Assembly: GCF_000247695.1 (NCBI RefSeq)
Contig: NW_004624734.1
Location: 33,613,560 to 33,677,559 of the forward strand
DNA: 64,000 nucleotides
Source: Heterocephalus glaber
Taxonomy: Eukaryota > Chordata > Mammalia > Rodentia > Bathyergidae
Direction of reading: 5' to 3'
The position numbers and the translations under genes were made by a program. The notes beneath the pieces were generated by a model that searched no databases, was not told where the DNA came from, and was given only the letters and a program-made list of their open reading frames with translations. Of this stretch, positions 1 to 26,600 are shown piece by piece; within the stretch, counting starts at the first letter, position 1; each line of letters opens with the position of its first letter.

Positions 1-148
1 GTCGAGGTCAGTGAAGTCATTGACTAAGGAGGAGGTCAGCCTGTAGCCTGAGGTCTGACGGTGGAGCCTTGAGGCTTTCCAGGAGGTCGAGGTCAATGAA
101 GTCATTGACTAAGGAGGAGGTCAGGCTGTAGCCTGAGGTCTGACGGTG
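1..148. repeat. 85-bp tandem repeat (minisatellite), cut by the window edge
   Basis: The unit starting gtcgaggtcagtgaagtcat at 1 recurs at 86 with one early change (cagtg to caatg). It continues through ggtctgacggtg to about 148. About 1.7 units are visible and the array extends off the left end. It lies in the PLEK2 intron directly before the DEP exon. Confidence 0.9.
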
Positions 149-167
149 CTGCCTTTACCCCATGTAG

Positions 168-355
168 GCTCCTCGCTGGTGGACTGGCTCATCTCCAATG
201 GCTTCACAGCCAGCCGTCTAGAGGCGGTGACCTTGGGCTCCATGCTGTTGGAGGAGAACTTCCTCAGGCCAGTGGGGGCCCGCAGCATGGGTGCCATCCG
301 TTCAGGGGATCTGGCTGAGCACTTCCTGGATGACTCCACGGCTCTGTACACTTTT
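168..355 (+). CDS. PLEK2: PLEK2 coding exon, DEP domain
   Basis: Preceded by the acceptor catgtag and followed by the donor gtaagt. It encodes most of the DEP domain (about residues 161-223), including the VDWLISN start and the [20 protein letters not shown] segment. The exon enters in codon position 2 and ends on a complete codon (TTT). An 85-bp tandem repeat ends only about 20 bp upstream of it. Confidence 0.95.
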
Positions 356-3300
356 GTAAGTTAGGGAGTGGGCTCCTCTTGCTGCCAGAGGGAAGGAAGT
401 GGCAAAGTGTGGGTATGTGGGGCCCATAACCATGGAGAGAGGCCTAGGATTTGGGGGACAGGTTCATCCCAAGGGGTCCTGGGGCTTCTGCACTGCGGAG
501 TTCCCTTTCTGCCTGAAGCCCCCATGGGCTTGGCCAGAGGCTTTTTTGTTATTGAGTCCTTGCTCCCCTTTCCACAGGCTGAGAGCTACAAGAAGAAGGT
601 AACTCCCAAGGAGGAGATGAGTCTGAGCACCATGGAGTTGAGTGGTGAGGTGGTCAAACAAGGCTATCTTTCCAAGCAGGTACAGCTGCCTTCAAGCAGG
701 GAGGAGAGGGGCAGGTGTCAGCCGGGGTTGCAGGGAGGGCAGGGATGAGCCTAGAGGCGGGGAGAGATGACAGTGCTTCGGACACTCACTGCCAACAGGA
801 GCCCAGTGCTAGACCCCAGAAGCAAAAGAAATGCAGGCAAGGGTTGTTCTGGGAAAACACGCTTGTGTGATTATCACAGCATTCAAAGCAGCTTCCCCAC
901 AATTGCCCAGTTTTCCATATTGGCGCCTGCCCACTTCCTGAGTAGTGTTTACTATCCATGTGTTTTCCTGTGTACTGACAGGAATCCTTTTATTTATTTA
1001 TTTATTTTTGGTGGTACTGAAGATTGAACCTAGAACCTTCACACTGAGTCACATCCCCATCCCTTTTTAAATTTTATATTTTTAGACAGGGTCTCACTAA
1101 ATTGCTGAGTTGTCCAGACTGTGTTCAGACTTAGAATCCTCCTGTCTCAGCCTCCCAGAGTGCTGGGATTACAGGTGTGCACCACCACTTCCAGCTTCTG
1201 ACAGGAGTCCTGGGAGGGGAGGTCATGAGGTCTCTGGAGAAGCATGAAGGGAGTGTGGGAGAGACTCTGAGGGTACTAAGGATGGTTTGTGATCTAGAGT
1301 GTGAGGCCAAAGAGTCTCTCTCTCAGATTAATGTCATATACATCTAGATTATTTTACATACCGTAAAAGAGAGAAAGAAATGATTTCTTTTCTCTCTTTT
1401 TTTTAGGTTTTTGAGACAGGGCCTTGTTATATAGGTTCAGGGTGGCCTCGAACTTGAGGTCATCCTCTTGCCTTAGCCTTCCAAGTGCTGCAGTTACAGA
1501 TGTATGCCACCATACCTGGTGATCATTTCTTTTTCTGATGCAGAATATTAAAGTGGTTTTCTGCATATGTGCACACATATGCTGCTCCATGTTTGTTTTT
1601 GAACTAAGTTGATTCTTAAGAACTATCTGCCATAAAGAAAACTTAAGTCATTCAAAGGAAAATGGATAAGACACACAAGCTTTCTCTTATATGAGAAACT
1701 CAAAGTATAAATAAAGAGCAAAATAGATAATAGGAAGTAAGGAGAGAGATCTTTCTCAAATGGGAAGGGGATTGAGAAATGGAGGGAGTGGGAAGGAAGG
1801 GAGGAAAAGGGGATGAAAAAAGGAATGAAAATGTGTTGCGTACATCTACCAGCTTCACACAAGGAATGTAAACATTACGTGCTGCAAACATGTGTTAATA
1901 AAACACATTGGCCTGCCGCCTCCCTGTCATCCTTTATGCTCTTGAGTGGGTGGTGCACCTGGTTTCCTTTGGTGCTGACTGCCCTTGGCTCTGTCAACTA
2001 CATGTGAGGCTCTTGCTGCTAAAGTGTTACTGAGCAGGGGACGACAGGGGAGTTCACGGCACACCATTGAAATCCTTGTGCATCAGGCCGAAGACTGTCT
2101 TTAGAAAGTAGCCCGTTGTTGGGATCGGCATTAGGGAGACACATGGAAGTGGCACAGGGATGGAGAGTGGTCATCAGTGAACCTGGAATCCTTTCTTTGC
2201 TTCAGGGGCACAAGAGGAAGAACTGGAAGGTGCGTCGCTTTGTGCTGAGGAAGGAGCCGGCTTTCCTGCATTACTATGACCCTTCCAAAGTGAGTGCACC
2301 TGCTCCCTCCAGATGCCTCCACAGAGCACGCTGCTGCTCTGCTTCTTTCCAGGCCCCAGTCCCTGCCAACTTCTGCTGCACTGGGCCGCCCCTCTGTCTC
2401 CTGTTGACTGCTTACCCCCACTTCCATGAGAGAGGATCTTTGATTCTTTGAGAGGAAAAGCATCTTGTACTTTCCCCAAAGCCTTCTCTGTGAGCAGTGT
2501 TGATGAGATTCCTAACTGGTGCTTCCCAATCTCTTTTCCCCTTTTCATCCAGAGATCCATGACTTCCTCAATTTCTTGTTCTCACCTATGTTTTGAAATT
2601 TCTTTTTAATCACATAATTATGATATGTTATTAATTTTCTTATTTTTCAATTGATCTAAGAATTGCTGTTCGAGTTTCAGATGAGTAGGGCCTCATGCTG
2701 AGTTAATCCAGTTCCAGTCAAAAGAGAAGTGGGGAAAAGAAAAAAAGAGAGAGAAGTGGAACGGCCTTTAGTTGGGCCCTTCAGCCTTGTCTTGGTGCTT
2801 GTGTGATTTTCATTTCATTTGAAATAGTGAAAAGAAAGCAGTTTTTTCCTCCCTGGGTTTCAGTCAAGAACCCCTTCACTCAGCCAGGAGCCCAGAGGGA
2901 GCCCCAGGACTCAGGCAGGAGCAAGGAAGGCCGAGGCCAGGGGAAGACATACTGATGGCTGCCCAAGGGGTCACCCTCCTGGGGCCTCCAAAAGCACTCA
3001 TTGACCTCTCCAGGGTCATGGTGTCCTGGCTGTGGCATACAGGTCAAACTTTTGTGGCTACTTCAGTTTTTTTTTCCATACCAGGGATGGAATTCAGGAC
3101 CTTAATTCCTTTTTTTTTTTTAAATAACTTTATTATCAAACACACACACATACAAAAATTAAAACCATTCAAAGAAGATCAATGGAAGGGAAAAAAACCT
3201 ACAGTAATATTCAAATACAGTAGAACTCAACCAAAACAAAACTGAAAAGCATTTAAACGTTTTTCCATATAACTTAAAAAAACATCTCAAGCACCAGTAA

Positions 3301-6300
3301 GACACCAGAGGATGTGATTTGTTTCAGAAAGATTCCCAAAACCAACATTGAACAAATAGTGGTCTGGAAAAAAAACTCCAGTTAGCTAGCAGACTCCACA
3401 TAAGCCAAGCTTCTCCCTAATTTAAATTTTGATACAGTCATATGACATGCGATGGAAACACAATCCGAGAAATATGTTATTAGACCATTTTATCTGTGTG
3501 TATCCTTAATTACACTCTTCAGTTTCTCATACCAGAGAAACTATTCGGTATTTACACATGGGTGTCCTATTTATTTCACTTAGGATGGCCTCAATATGCA
3601 TCCATTTAGCTATAAATGTCTCTAGTTTCTCATTCTTTTTTTTCTTTTTTTTTGGTACTGGAGATCGAACTCGGGTCCTTAGCTTGCGAGGCAGGTGGTG
3701 GAACCACTGAGCTAAATCCCTGGCCCTAGTTTCTCATTCTTTATGGCTGAGTAGTGCTCCCATCTTATAAAAAAACCCCCACATCTTTTTTATCCAGTTT
3801 CCAGTTAATGGGCACTTGGGCTGTTTCCAAGCTTTAGCTATTACGAACTGTGCCGCTGTAAACATGGGTGCACATGTATCACTGTGGTATGATTCTTTTA
3901 ATTCTTTTGGGAAGATACCCAGCAGGGGGATAGCTGGGTCAAATGGGCCCTCTAGCCCTAGTTCTTTGAGGTATCTCCACACTAATTTCCATAGTGGTTG
4001 CACCAGTCTGCACTCCCACCAACAATGGAGAAGGGTTCCTTTCTCTCCCCACAGCCCCGCCAGCATTTGTTATTGGATGATTTCTTAATAGCAGCCACTC
4101 TTTCTGGGGTGAGGTGGAATCTCAGCGTTGTTTTCATCTGCATCTCTCGAATGACCAGTGATGTTGAACATTTTTTCATATGTTTATTTGCTGCTTTTAC
4201 TTCTTTGAGAAATGTCTGTTCATTTCAGATGCCCATTTTTGAATTGGGTCTTTGAATTGGGGGGGGTCTGATTTTTTTCAATTCTTTATATATTCTAGTA
4301 GTAGTCCTTTGTCTGAGGTACAGCTGCTGAAAATTTTTTCACTGTAGGTTGTCTCTTAGCTCTGTTGGTGGTTTCTCTTGCAGTGCAGAAGCTTTTTAAT
4401 AAGATGAGATCCCAGATGTTGATTCTTTGTGCAAGTTCCTGTGCCACTGAGGTTTTGTTCGTAAAATCTTTTCCTATGCCAATGTCTTCGAGAGTTCTAC
4501 CTAACTTATCTTCCAGCAAGTTTAGAGTTTCTGTCTTAATATTTAAATCTTTAATCCACTTCGATCTTAATTTAGTGCATGGTGACTTAATTCCTGTTTG
4601 AAGCAGGGAAAACAATGAACAAAGTAGGCACTAGCTTTGCATTTGTCTCTCAGTCCTGCCCAGCCTGTGCTCTGTCTTTGATGATTCTAATGCCTCAGCC
4701 CAACCCCATCTGAAAAGACATTTTTGTGGCTGATTTCCTCCCTGACTTGCCATCAACCTTCCTTCTGGGTGGGCTGAGGGTCCACCCTGTGTGCAGGGCT
4801 TGTTTCTCAAGGCCAGTTCAGTCCCCTCCCTGAGGCTGCCCTCAACCCCAGCAGGGGTGGATCTGAGCCCCTACCAGTGGTAGGTTTCTTTTTCCTCTGA
4901 ACTTTTCCTCTCTTGGCATTGAACAGTGAACATCTCTGGCATTGCTATTTAATGGCTTTTTTTTTTTTCATACTTCTTGGTGAGCCCATCGCTTGGTATG
5001 AAATTGTTTACTGCTTAATTGAAGGGAGCCCTGGGCTGAGGCTCCTGGTATGTAAAACTGCTCTGAATCATCCTGAGATGCCACAAATCACAGTTCTGTT
5101 GCACTCAGTTTCATGCCAAGAACATAACCAGAGTCTTGTATAGTGGTGTCTAATGTACAGGACTATCTTACCAGTTTTGGTACTGGGGCTCAAATTTGGG
5201 ACCTTGCACTTTCGAGGAAGGCAGCGGCACCACTGAGCTAAATCCTGGCCCCATGGGTTTTTTTCTGATTGGTGGTTAAGATGCATCCAGGATTAGGGAA
5301 GTGAATGTATGCTTCTTTTAGTGTTTGATTGAGGCTCTATTTGAGAGGTGTCCAAGAATAAAAAGCAGCTTGATGCTCAACTCCACCAGACTTGGCAACA
5401 GCAACGCTGGTGGCACTGTTGCTCAGCTGTGAAACAAAGAGGCCCGAACTTCCTCACTGGTATGTGTAATTTGGCCATATGATGTCCAGGTTCAGCCTCA
5501 TCTTCTATTATTGTAAATAATTTTCTCTATTTTTATAGTGCTGGGGATTGAATTTAGGACCTCCAACATCTCAGACAGGCACTCTACCACTGAGCTACAT
5601 TGCCAGCCCCACGAATGAGGATGGTAATATAGGGGCTGCTGTGACTTCCCTTTGGTGCATTCACAAAATTGCTCTTTTTCTCTGCAGGAAGAGAATAGGC
5701 CAGTAGGTGGGTTTTCTCTTCGTGGTTCACTCGTGTCTGCTCTGGAGGATAATGGCGTTCCCATGGGTAAGGTACAACTTCAAAACTGACCTGGTGGTCT
5801 CCAGGTCTCCATTCTGTGCCTCAGTAATACTGCCGAGGAAAGCCTGCACTGTGGGAGCTGAGCAGGAGCTTTACTCAGTGAGACAATGAATGGCGTGTTT
5901 TTTAGTTGGTTTGTTTTGGTGGCACTGGGGATTGAACCTAGTGCCTTCACATTTAGTTACATCCCCAGCCCCTCCCCCCCTTTTTTGTTTTTTTGAGACA
6001 GGGTCTCGCTATGTAGCTCAGGGTGGTCTTGAACTCACAGTAATCCTCCTGCCTCAGCCTACCCACATGTGCCACCATGCCTGGCTTTCCCAGCTCTTTT
6101 TTTTTTTTTTTTGGTACTGGGGATCGAACTCAGGTCCTTGCGCTTGAATGGCAGGTGGTGGAACCACTGAGCTAAATCCCGGCCCACCCAGCCCTTTTTG
6201 AAAGAGGCTCTTAGTAAGTTGTCCAGCTGGGCTCAAACTTGTGATCTTTCTGCCTCAGTCTCCTAGAGTGCTGAGATCACAGATGTGTGCCACCGTGCCC

Positions 6301-7126
6301 AGCTATGGTGTTTTGAAGCCAATTTCAGAAATAGAGGAAAGGGTATATGAGATGTTCTTTTTTTGTTGTTTTTTTTGTACTGGAGATCGAACTCGGATCC
6401 TTGCGCTTGTGCAGCAGGCGGCGAAACCACTGAGCTAAATCCCCAGCCCTGGGATGTTCTTAATATAAAAATTCAATTCAAATAACCTAATTGAATACGT
6501 ACTCTTTCTCCTCAGTTTCTGTGCTGATGGCCCGTAAGATTCTACCTGAGAACAGTAGCTAAGGGTTATAGTGTTTAGGTTGTAACAGTTTCTTCCTGTT
6601 GTTTACTCATTTCATACTAGCCAGCTGCAGTAAGAGGATAACATTCCATCTTGAGGATGTGGAAAATGAAGCTCAGAGTCAGATCAAATTCTGTACCCGC
6701 TTTTAACATAAACACACTGGATTCTTTGATGTAAATGAAACTAGGTGTATGGCTAGCATAGGGAGCAAGCAAAAGTGCTGGAGGAATGTCCGGATAACCA
6801 GTAGTAGGTCCTAAGATGCTCTGGAGGGAGTAGGAAAGGGAGCGAGGAAGGAAAAGAGGAATGCATGTGTCTGGTGGGATTCCCAACCACATACATTTGT
6901 GTGAAGAATGAGTTTTTGCCCATGTCTCAGTTGACTTGCAGCTACTTCAAGGTGAAAGCAGATGTGGATATTCGACTTAATTTTTTTTTCCTGCCTAGGA
7001 GTTAAAGGAAATGTCCAAGGAAATCTCTTCAAAGTGATTACAAAGGATGACACACACTATTATATCCAGGCCAGCAGCAAGACTGAACGAGCAGAGTGGA
7101 TTGAAGCTATCAAGAAGCTAACATGA
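168..7126 (+). CDS. PLEK2: pleckstrin-2, 3' part of the gene (five coding exons)
   Basis: Pleckstrin-2 is a membrane-associated adaptor that binds phosphoinositides and links PI3K signalling to actin remodelling; the family has the order PH-DEP-PH. Five exons are present: 168-355, 578-679, 2206-2289, 5688-5766 and 6999-7126. They join in frame to 581 nt, equivalent to about residues 161-353 of the 353-residue human protein. The first exon reads [20 protein letters not shown] (DEP). The later exons read [10 protein letters not shown] / [16 protein letters not shown] / [20 protein letters not shown] (second PH domain, ending in the conserved Trp of its C-terminal helix). All splice sites are GT/AG. 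The first PH domain and the promoter lie left of the window. Identity rests on near-identity to remembered human PLEK2 and on synteny. The frame is intact. Confidence 0.96.
578..679 (+). CDS. PLEK2: PLEK2 coding exon, DEP-PH2 linker and start of PH2
   Basis: The acceptor tttccacag and donor gtacag bound 34 whole codons: [20 protein letters not shown] followed by [14 protein letters not shown]. The last ten residues are the first beta strand of the C-terminal PH domain. Confidence 0.95.
680..2205. other. PLEK2 intron with B1s and an L1 3' end
   Basis: A minus-strand ID/B1-like stretch lies at about 990-1200 and a minus-strand B1 at about 1405-1530. At about 1640-1905 on the plus strand is an L1 3' end: a purine-rich tract followed by aatgtaaacattacg...gtgttaataaaa. 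It resembles the 3' end of the L1 at 53.3-53.6 kb. Confidence 0.7.
2206..2289 (+). CDS. PLEK2: PLEK2 coding exon, PH2 beta strands
   Basis: The acceptor tgcttcag and donor gtgagt bound 28 whole codons beginning [16 protein letters not shown]. The basic K-R-K-x-W-x-x-R pattern is the phosphoinositide-binding loop typical of PH domains. Confidence 0.95.
3111..4584 (-). mobile_element. 5'-truncated L1, ORF2 C-terminal part and 3'UTR
   Basis: Minus-strand frames carry typical L1 ORF2 C-terminal sequence, for example [20 protein letters not shown] and [20 protein letters not shown]. Frameshifts and stops break it. The 3' end has AATAAAG (complement near 3128-3134) followed by poly(A) at 3111-3120. 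The 10-bp word cttaattcct occurs at 3101-3110 and 4585-4594, which marks the target-site duplication and a 5' truncation at about 4584. An ID-like SINE is inserted at about 3637-3725. The element is inactive. Its 3'UTR differs from that of the L1 at 53.3 kb. Confidence 0.85.
3637..3725 (-). mobile_element. ID-like SINE inserted inside the L1
   Basis: The tRNA-like body is read on the minus strand (complement of ggtactggagatcgaactcg ... accactgagctaaatccctg). The L1 word ctagtttctcattctt is present on both sides (about 3621-3636 and 3726-3741), giving a clear 16-bp target-site duplication. Confidence 0.88.
5688..5766 (+). CDS. PLEK2: PLEK2 coding exon, middle of PH2
   Basis: The acceptor tctgcag and donor gtaagg bound [20 protein letters not shown] and DNGVPM, ending one base into a Gly codon completed by the next exon. 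An open reading frame starting at 5707 in another frame is a shadow. Confidence 0.95.
5767..6998. other. PLEK2 last intron with SINE cluster
   Basis: Minus-strand B1s lie at about 5990-6095 and 6195-6305, an ID at about 5925-5975, and ID-like SINEs at about 6093-6187 and 6370-6448. Nothing is recognised from 6450 to 6998 beyond the polypyrimidine tract before the last exon. Confidence 0.65.
6999..7126 (+). CDS. PLEK2: PLEK2 last coding exon
   Basis: The acceptor is tgcctag. It encodes [20 protein letters not shown] ... AIKKLT and stops at TGA 7124-7126. It supplies the last beta strands and the C-terminal helix of PH2. Confidence 0.96.
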
Positions 7127-7555
7127 CAAGTACCAGGACTCCTCCCTCTGATGGGATGATACAGAGGATTTCCTGAAGAATGGGTGTGTGTTAAGACTTG
7201 GGCTAGGGATGTCACTAAATGGTAGACTGCCTGCCTTGCAGGTGCGAAGCCCTGGGTTGAATTCCCAGCACAACAACAACAAAAGACTCTAATGTACATT
7301 TTGTACTGTTTTAGAGTAAGACTACTGAATAGTTCCTCAGATGACACACAGCAGTGGTGCTAAGATAGCCATTAGGTGCCATCATCTTAACTTTTGCCCA
7401 TCAGGATGGCCAGCCATGTCTTTGGGCACCAGAGCCAAAACCCTTCGTTGGAACACTAATACTGGCCATGCTATTTAAATAAATCGTCTGAGGATGCTTC
7501 TCTGACTTGTAACTCTTATCTCCTCCTTTGGAATAAAATTTGACATTTGTTTCTG
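7127..7555 (+). other. PLEK2: PLEK2 3'UTR with poly(A) signal
   Basis: From the stop codon to about 15-20 nt past AATAAA at 7532-7537, followed by a T-rich downstream element. An ID-type SINE lies near 7200-7282. The exact cleavage site is inferred. Confidence 0.75.
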
Positions 7556-8219
7556 GCTGCTGTTTAATTTTTTTTGTACCCAGGATCAAACTCAGGATGT
7601 TGCACTTGGGAGGTAGGCATGATGCCACTGAGCTAAAATCCCGACCCTGCTATAATTTTTTTCTTAAAATTTTTTAATTTATTTTTTCCTGCTATAATTC
7701 TTATACAGAGTTATATCATTTTCTTTTTTTTTTTTTTGGTACCAGGGATCGAACTCGGGTCCTTGTGCTTGCAAGGCAAGCGACAGAACCACTGAGCTAA
7801 ATTCCTGGCCCCAGAGTTTTATCATTTTCAAAGGTTTCCTATCTGTATGGTCTTATATTACTCAGGTTGATTATGGAAATATTTCAAATGATCTGTGTCA
7901 CTAAGACACTTTATCTTAAAGTGGGGATGCTGGCAAAACTTCACTTGAACATTCAGGAGATAGTGTTTTGGTTTGGAAAATAAGTCTGGAAAGAGGCATG
8001 GATTCACTTGTAGAAATTAATCATATACAAAAACAATGAAATTACAGCTTTTCTATGAAAAATAGGCAGTTAGAAAAGGGACAGCAAGATGTAAAGGAAA
8101 AGTTAAGACACAAAGTTTTGGTTTTAAAATGAACATTAGCAGAGACAAATAGGCACCAAGAAACTTCCCTAGTTGGGAGGTTAATCTAAAGTAGTGAAAA
8201 GTCTGTATCATACGGTATT

Positions 8220-11200
8220 TTTGAAAGAACAATTTTTATTACTTCCAAGTTTATACAGTGATTTGGCACAAGATATTGCCAGGATTCTTGCCAAGTACAA
8301 CTTCTTGGACTTTAATAGATAAAATATGTAACTTACAGTTAAGGGGAATGGGTATTTTCAAAGTGCTTATGTAAAAATTTGTTAATTGTTTTTCCTTTGC
8401 AAGTTTTTGCTAAGTAGTCCAGGCTAGCCTGGAACTTGTGACCCTCCAGCCTCCTGAGTGCTGGGATTACACGTGTGCCACTGTGCCCAGCTTGAATTTC
8501 TTCCTCTTAATCTTGTCTACTTGACCTAAGCTATCAGGAACTCTTAAAATGTTTTTTCCTTATTCCTTACATTTTAGATTACCTTTTAAAACACCATTTT
8601 CTATTTGGCATTTCACCAAGGCTTAATGTCCCTGGAATTACTTGTATTGCCTTTTGAATATTGATAGGTGCTTATCTGAATTAAACTACATTTGGTTTGA
8701 TGGCTTCCTGTCTCCAAACTGGCACAACTGTGCCTTTGTTATCAGAGATTCAAGATTTACAAGTGTTGGAAAGTATATGATCATCAGCTTGAGGCAAATC
8801 AGTGAAGTTGACAAGGTGCTGAACTTAAAAAAAAAAATTCCCTAACCCCTTTGTTCTTAGTGTCAAAGTTGCTAGGTCATGAACTGTTGGACATGACAGG
8901 TAATTCTGGTCAGCATGATGCAGTAGTTAGCTTTTTGTGTTGCTATTATGACTTAAACATTGGTCATATAAGAATTGGCTTGTGGGCCGGAGGTTTAGCT
9001 CAGTGGCCCCAGCACCCACCTGGCAAGTACAAGATCCTGAGTTCAATCCTGGTTCCGCCAAAAAAAAAAAAAAAAAAGAATTGGCTTGTTACGAAACAAA
9101 TATAATGGTTTAAATGTTTATATTTTAACATTATCTTCAATTTATGTGTGGACCCAAACTATCACTAATTTTATCAGTTGATAGTCACGACCTCAAGCAA
9201 AGGAAGATGGGGAAAATAGGAAATGGTCAACATTTTAAATGAAAAGGCTTTGGTAAGAGAATCAAGATTTGTTCAGTTGCCTGTCAATCCTGTGTAAGTC
9301 AGAGCTAGGTGTGCATCTTGTCTCTGGGCATCTTGTCTTTGCTTTTAGGTCAGCAAGATTTACATATGCTTTTAGTTCTCTTGCTCATGCTATAAAAGTG
9401 ATCTGTCCTCTGGCCAGGCTCTTCAACAGACAAAATTGTGCCACTGAGCAAAAGGCCTGTGTGGGATAAAAATCACCATGGAGGCCACGAGTACTTTTCA
9501 AGTTACGGCTTTTGAAGTCTAAAAATTCCAGTAAACAAAAAAGTTCAATTCCCCTGGATACAACAAAGGAGCACCAGTTAGATTTTGGAAACATCTTGAT
9601 GCTATGAGTTTTATAAACCTGTTTTTTGATGTCTCACAGACAAAAGTAAGAATTATGTGCCAACCTCAAGTACATCCAGATTCCCTGTGGCATGCTGGTG
9701 GGTGGACATGGCTCCCTTTTGGAATGGGCTATCTTTAGTTAGACCATTGGATTAAAGTTACAGGCTGTTAAATAAGGGACAAACCTTTATAAAGGTCATG
9801 AACTATCTACGATCTCCATCACATTCTTATTTTCCAGGGCCTTTTTTTCTTGCTATGCTGCCCAGGTTGGCCTTGATGTGGGTTCAATCTGTCCTCATGC
9901 CTTTGCCTCCCAAGTGGCTGGGAGCGTAGGCAAAAACCAGCATTTCCAGCTCTAGTACCTTTAATACTGAGTGAAGTCTAGTCCTGCATTGATTAGGGTG
10001 GGTTAAATTTAATGTTTTAATAGCTATTCCTAGGGATAATAATAAATAACTGGTATTTCAAGTATTTTTAGATATTAAATCTATAGATAAGCATACTAAA
10101 GTAACTTGTTATTTTCTATACTCCCAATCCCTTGCCCAGTACTGGGGATTAAACCCAATGTACTCTATCACAGAGCCATATTCCCAGACCTTTGAGACAA
10201 GGTCTCACTAAGTTGCCCTAGCTGGCCTCAAACTTATGATCCTCCTGCCTCAGCCTCCTGAGTAGTAGGGATTAAGAGGCACACGCCACCATGCCTAGCA
10301 CAATTTTCTACACTTGACTACTATAGGTGTAACTTCAAATGATGTGTTACCTGTAAAATTTTCTACATATACTTGAAAAATAATTTGTTCTTGTTAAAAA
10401 TGATGGAAATGAAAAAAAAAAAAAAATCACTGTAACTGTTCAAGCAGATCCCTGTTCTAAGGAGAACCAAAGACATAGGTGGCAAGACAGGTACTTTAAA
10501 GGAAAAAATTAAAAAATCAAAAGCTGGGAGATGATGTTAACTAAATCAAAATAGCAGCATCTTCTTTAGAAGAAGAAAACCCTTACCATCTTGAATTGAG
10601 AAACTCAAGGCAAGCAGCTTAGAATACCACCAAGGCCCCAGTGTGACAAATTCTCGTAAACCAAACTATCTTCAGTCTTGAATAGGTAAAGGCACACAAC
10701 AATGTAATCCTTTAATTGCATTTAAGGCTACCCCCCAAGAGTCAATTTCACTATTATTAAAGTTAAAATACTTTCTCTGAACTCTCCTTTTGAAACGGTC
10801 TGTTGTATAGGTCCACTGACCACCTGATCTTGTATTTCTACATCTAGATTAAAGATAACAGAGTTAGGGTCTTAGCACTCAGAATGCTTTTAACTGGTGA
10901 CAAGAAGGAAAAAGCCTATAATTAAATATCCCAGAAATTTATTTGATGTTTGGTTGAATACATTTTATATAGAAAGATTGAGATTGTTGTTTGCTTTGGG
11001 TGCCTCTGGTAAATCTCATGGAGGCACTAACTACAAAGGGTGCCAATCTGAAGATATAAGAAATGGAAATCACAAGCCCAATTTTAGGACTGTTCTTAGC
11101 TAAAGATTTGTATCTCGTGAAATCAAGCCACTCCCTTAAAAAATGCTCAATGTGTTGGAGCTACTGTGTGAAAACTGCTGACATTTGGGAGGGCATTTCA

Positions 11201-11345
11201 TGTTCTGGTCTGCTGGAACATTTAAATACTTGGAATAAAAAATATTCAGCTTTGAAGTTTTCAATACTGGAAAACTTTCAAGTCTAGAGTTTACAGCCAG
11301 GAAGGACCGCTTCGTGTTCCTCAAATTGGGCTGTTTCCCACAAAG
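8220..11345 (-). other. EIF2S1: EIF2S1 3'UTR (probable extent)
   Basis: On the minus strand the transcript continues past the stop at 11346 through mostly unique AT-rich sequence. A candidate AATAAA lies at 8235-8240 (complement). A 3'UTR of about 3 kb fits the long human EIF2S1 UTR. SINEs inside it are a B1 at about 8405-8495, an ID-like SINE at 8984-9076, a B1-like piece at about 9850-9955 and an ID+B1 stretch at about 10140-10310. The left boundary is an inference. The convergent PLEK2 end is only about 0.7 kb away. Confidence 0.5.
8984..9076 (+). mobile_element. ID-like SINE with perfect 13-bp target duplication
   Basis: The body starts gggccggaggtttagctcag and ends in a run of A. The word agaattggcttgt is present before (8971-8983) and after (9077-9089), so both ends are exact. 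It sits in the EIF2S1 3'UTR, antisense to that transcript. Confidence 0.92.

Positions 11346-26600
<15,255 letters not shown>

Larger units (their letters stand above)
2290..5687. other. PLEK2 intron: nested L1/SINE and scattered SINEs
   Basis: Apart from the L1 at 3111-4584, the intron holds a minus-strand ID-like SINE split by that L1 (about 3068-3100, possibly continuing after 4595). Others lie at about 5178-5255 and 5535-5612. The parts at 2300-2960 and 4640-5170 show nothing recognisable. Confidence 0.6.

Noticed and set aside
1..148. Possible CRISPR-like array
   Set aside because: The 85-bp units are contiguous with no spacers, and the host is a mammal; this is a minisatellite.
121..351. 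Antisense open frame opposite the PLEK2 DEP exon
   Set aside because: Shadow of a conserved coding exon with matching splice sites on the plus strand.
2116..2560. Overlapping open frames of 110-128 codons on both strands around the PLEK2 exon
   Set aside because: Only 2206-2289 is coding. The rest is intron read-through or antisense shadow.
3105..3560. AATAAA plus poly(A) on the minus strand, first taken as a separate processed pseudogene 3'UTR
   Set aside because: The sequence runs directly into L1 ORF2 and a single pair of cttaattcct flanks encloses both, so it is better read as the L1's own 3'UTR.
8984..9076. tRNA gene signal from A and B boxes in the many ID-like elements
   Set aside because: Target duplications, A tails and poor cloverleaf pairing show they are SINEs, not tRNA genes.
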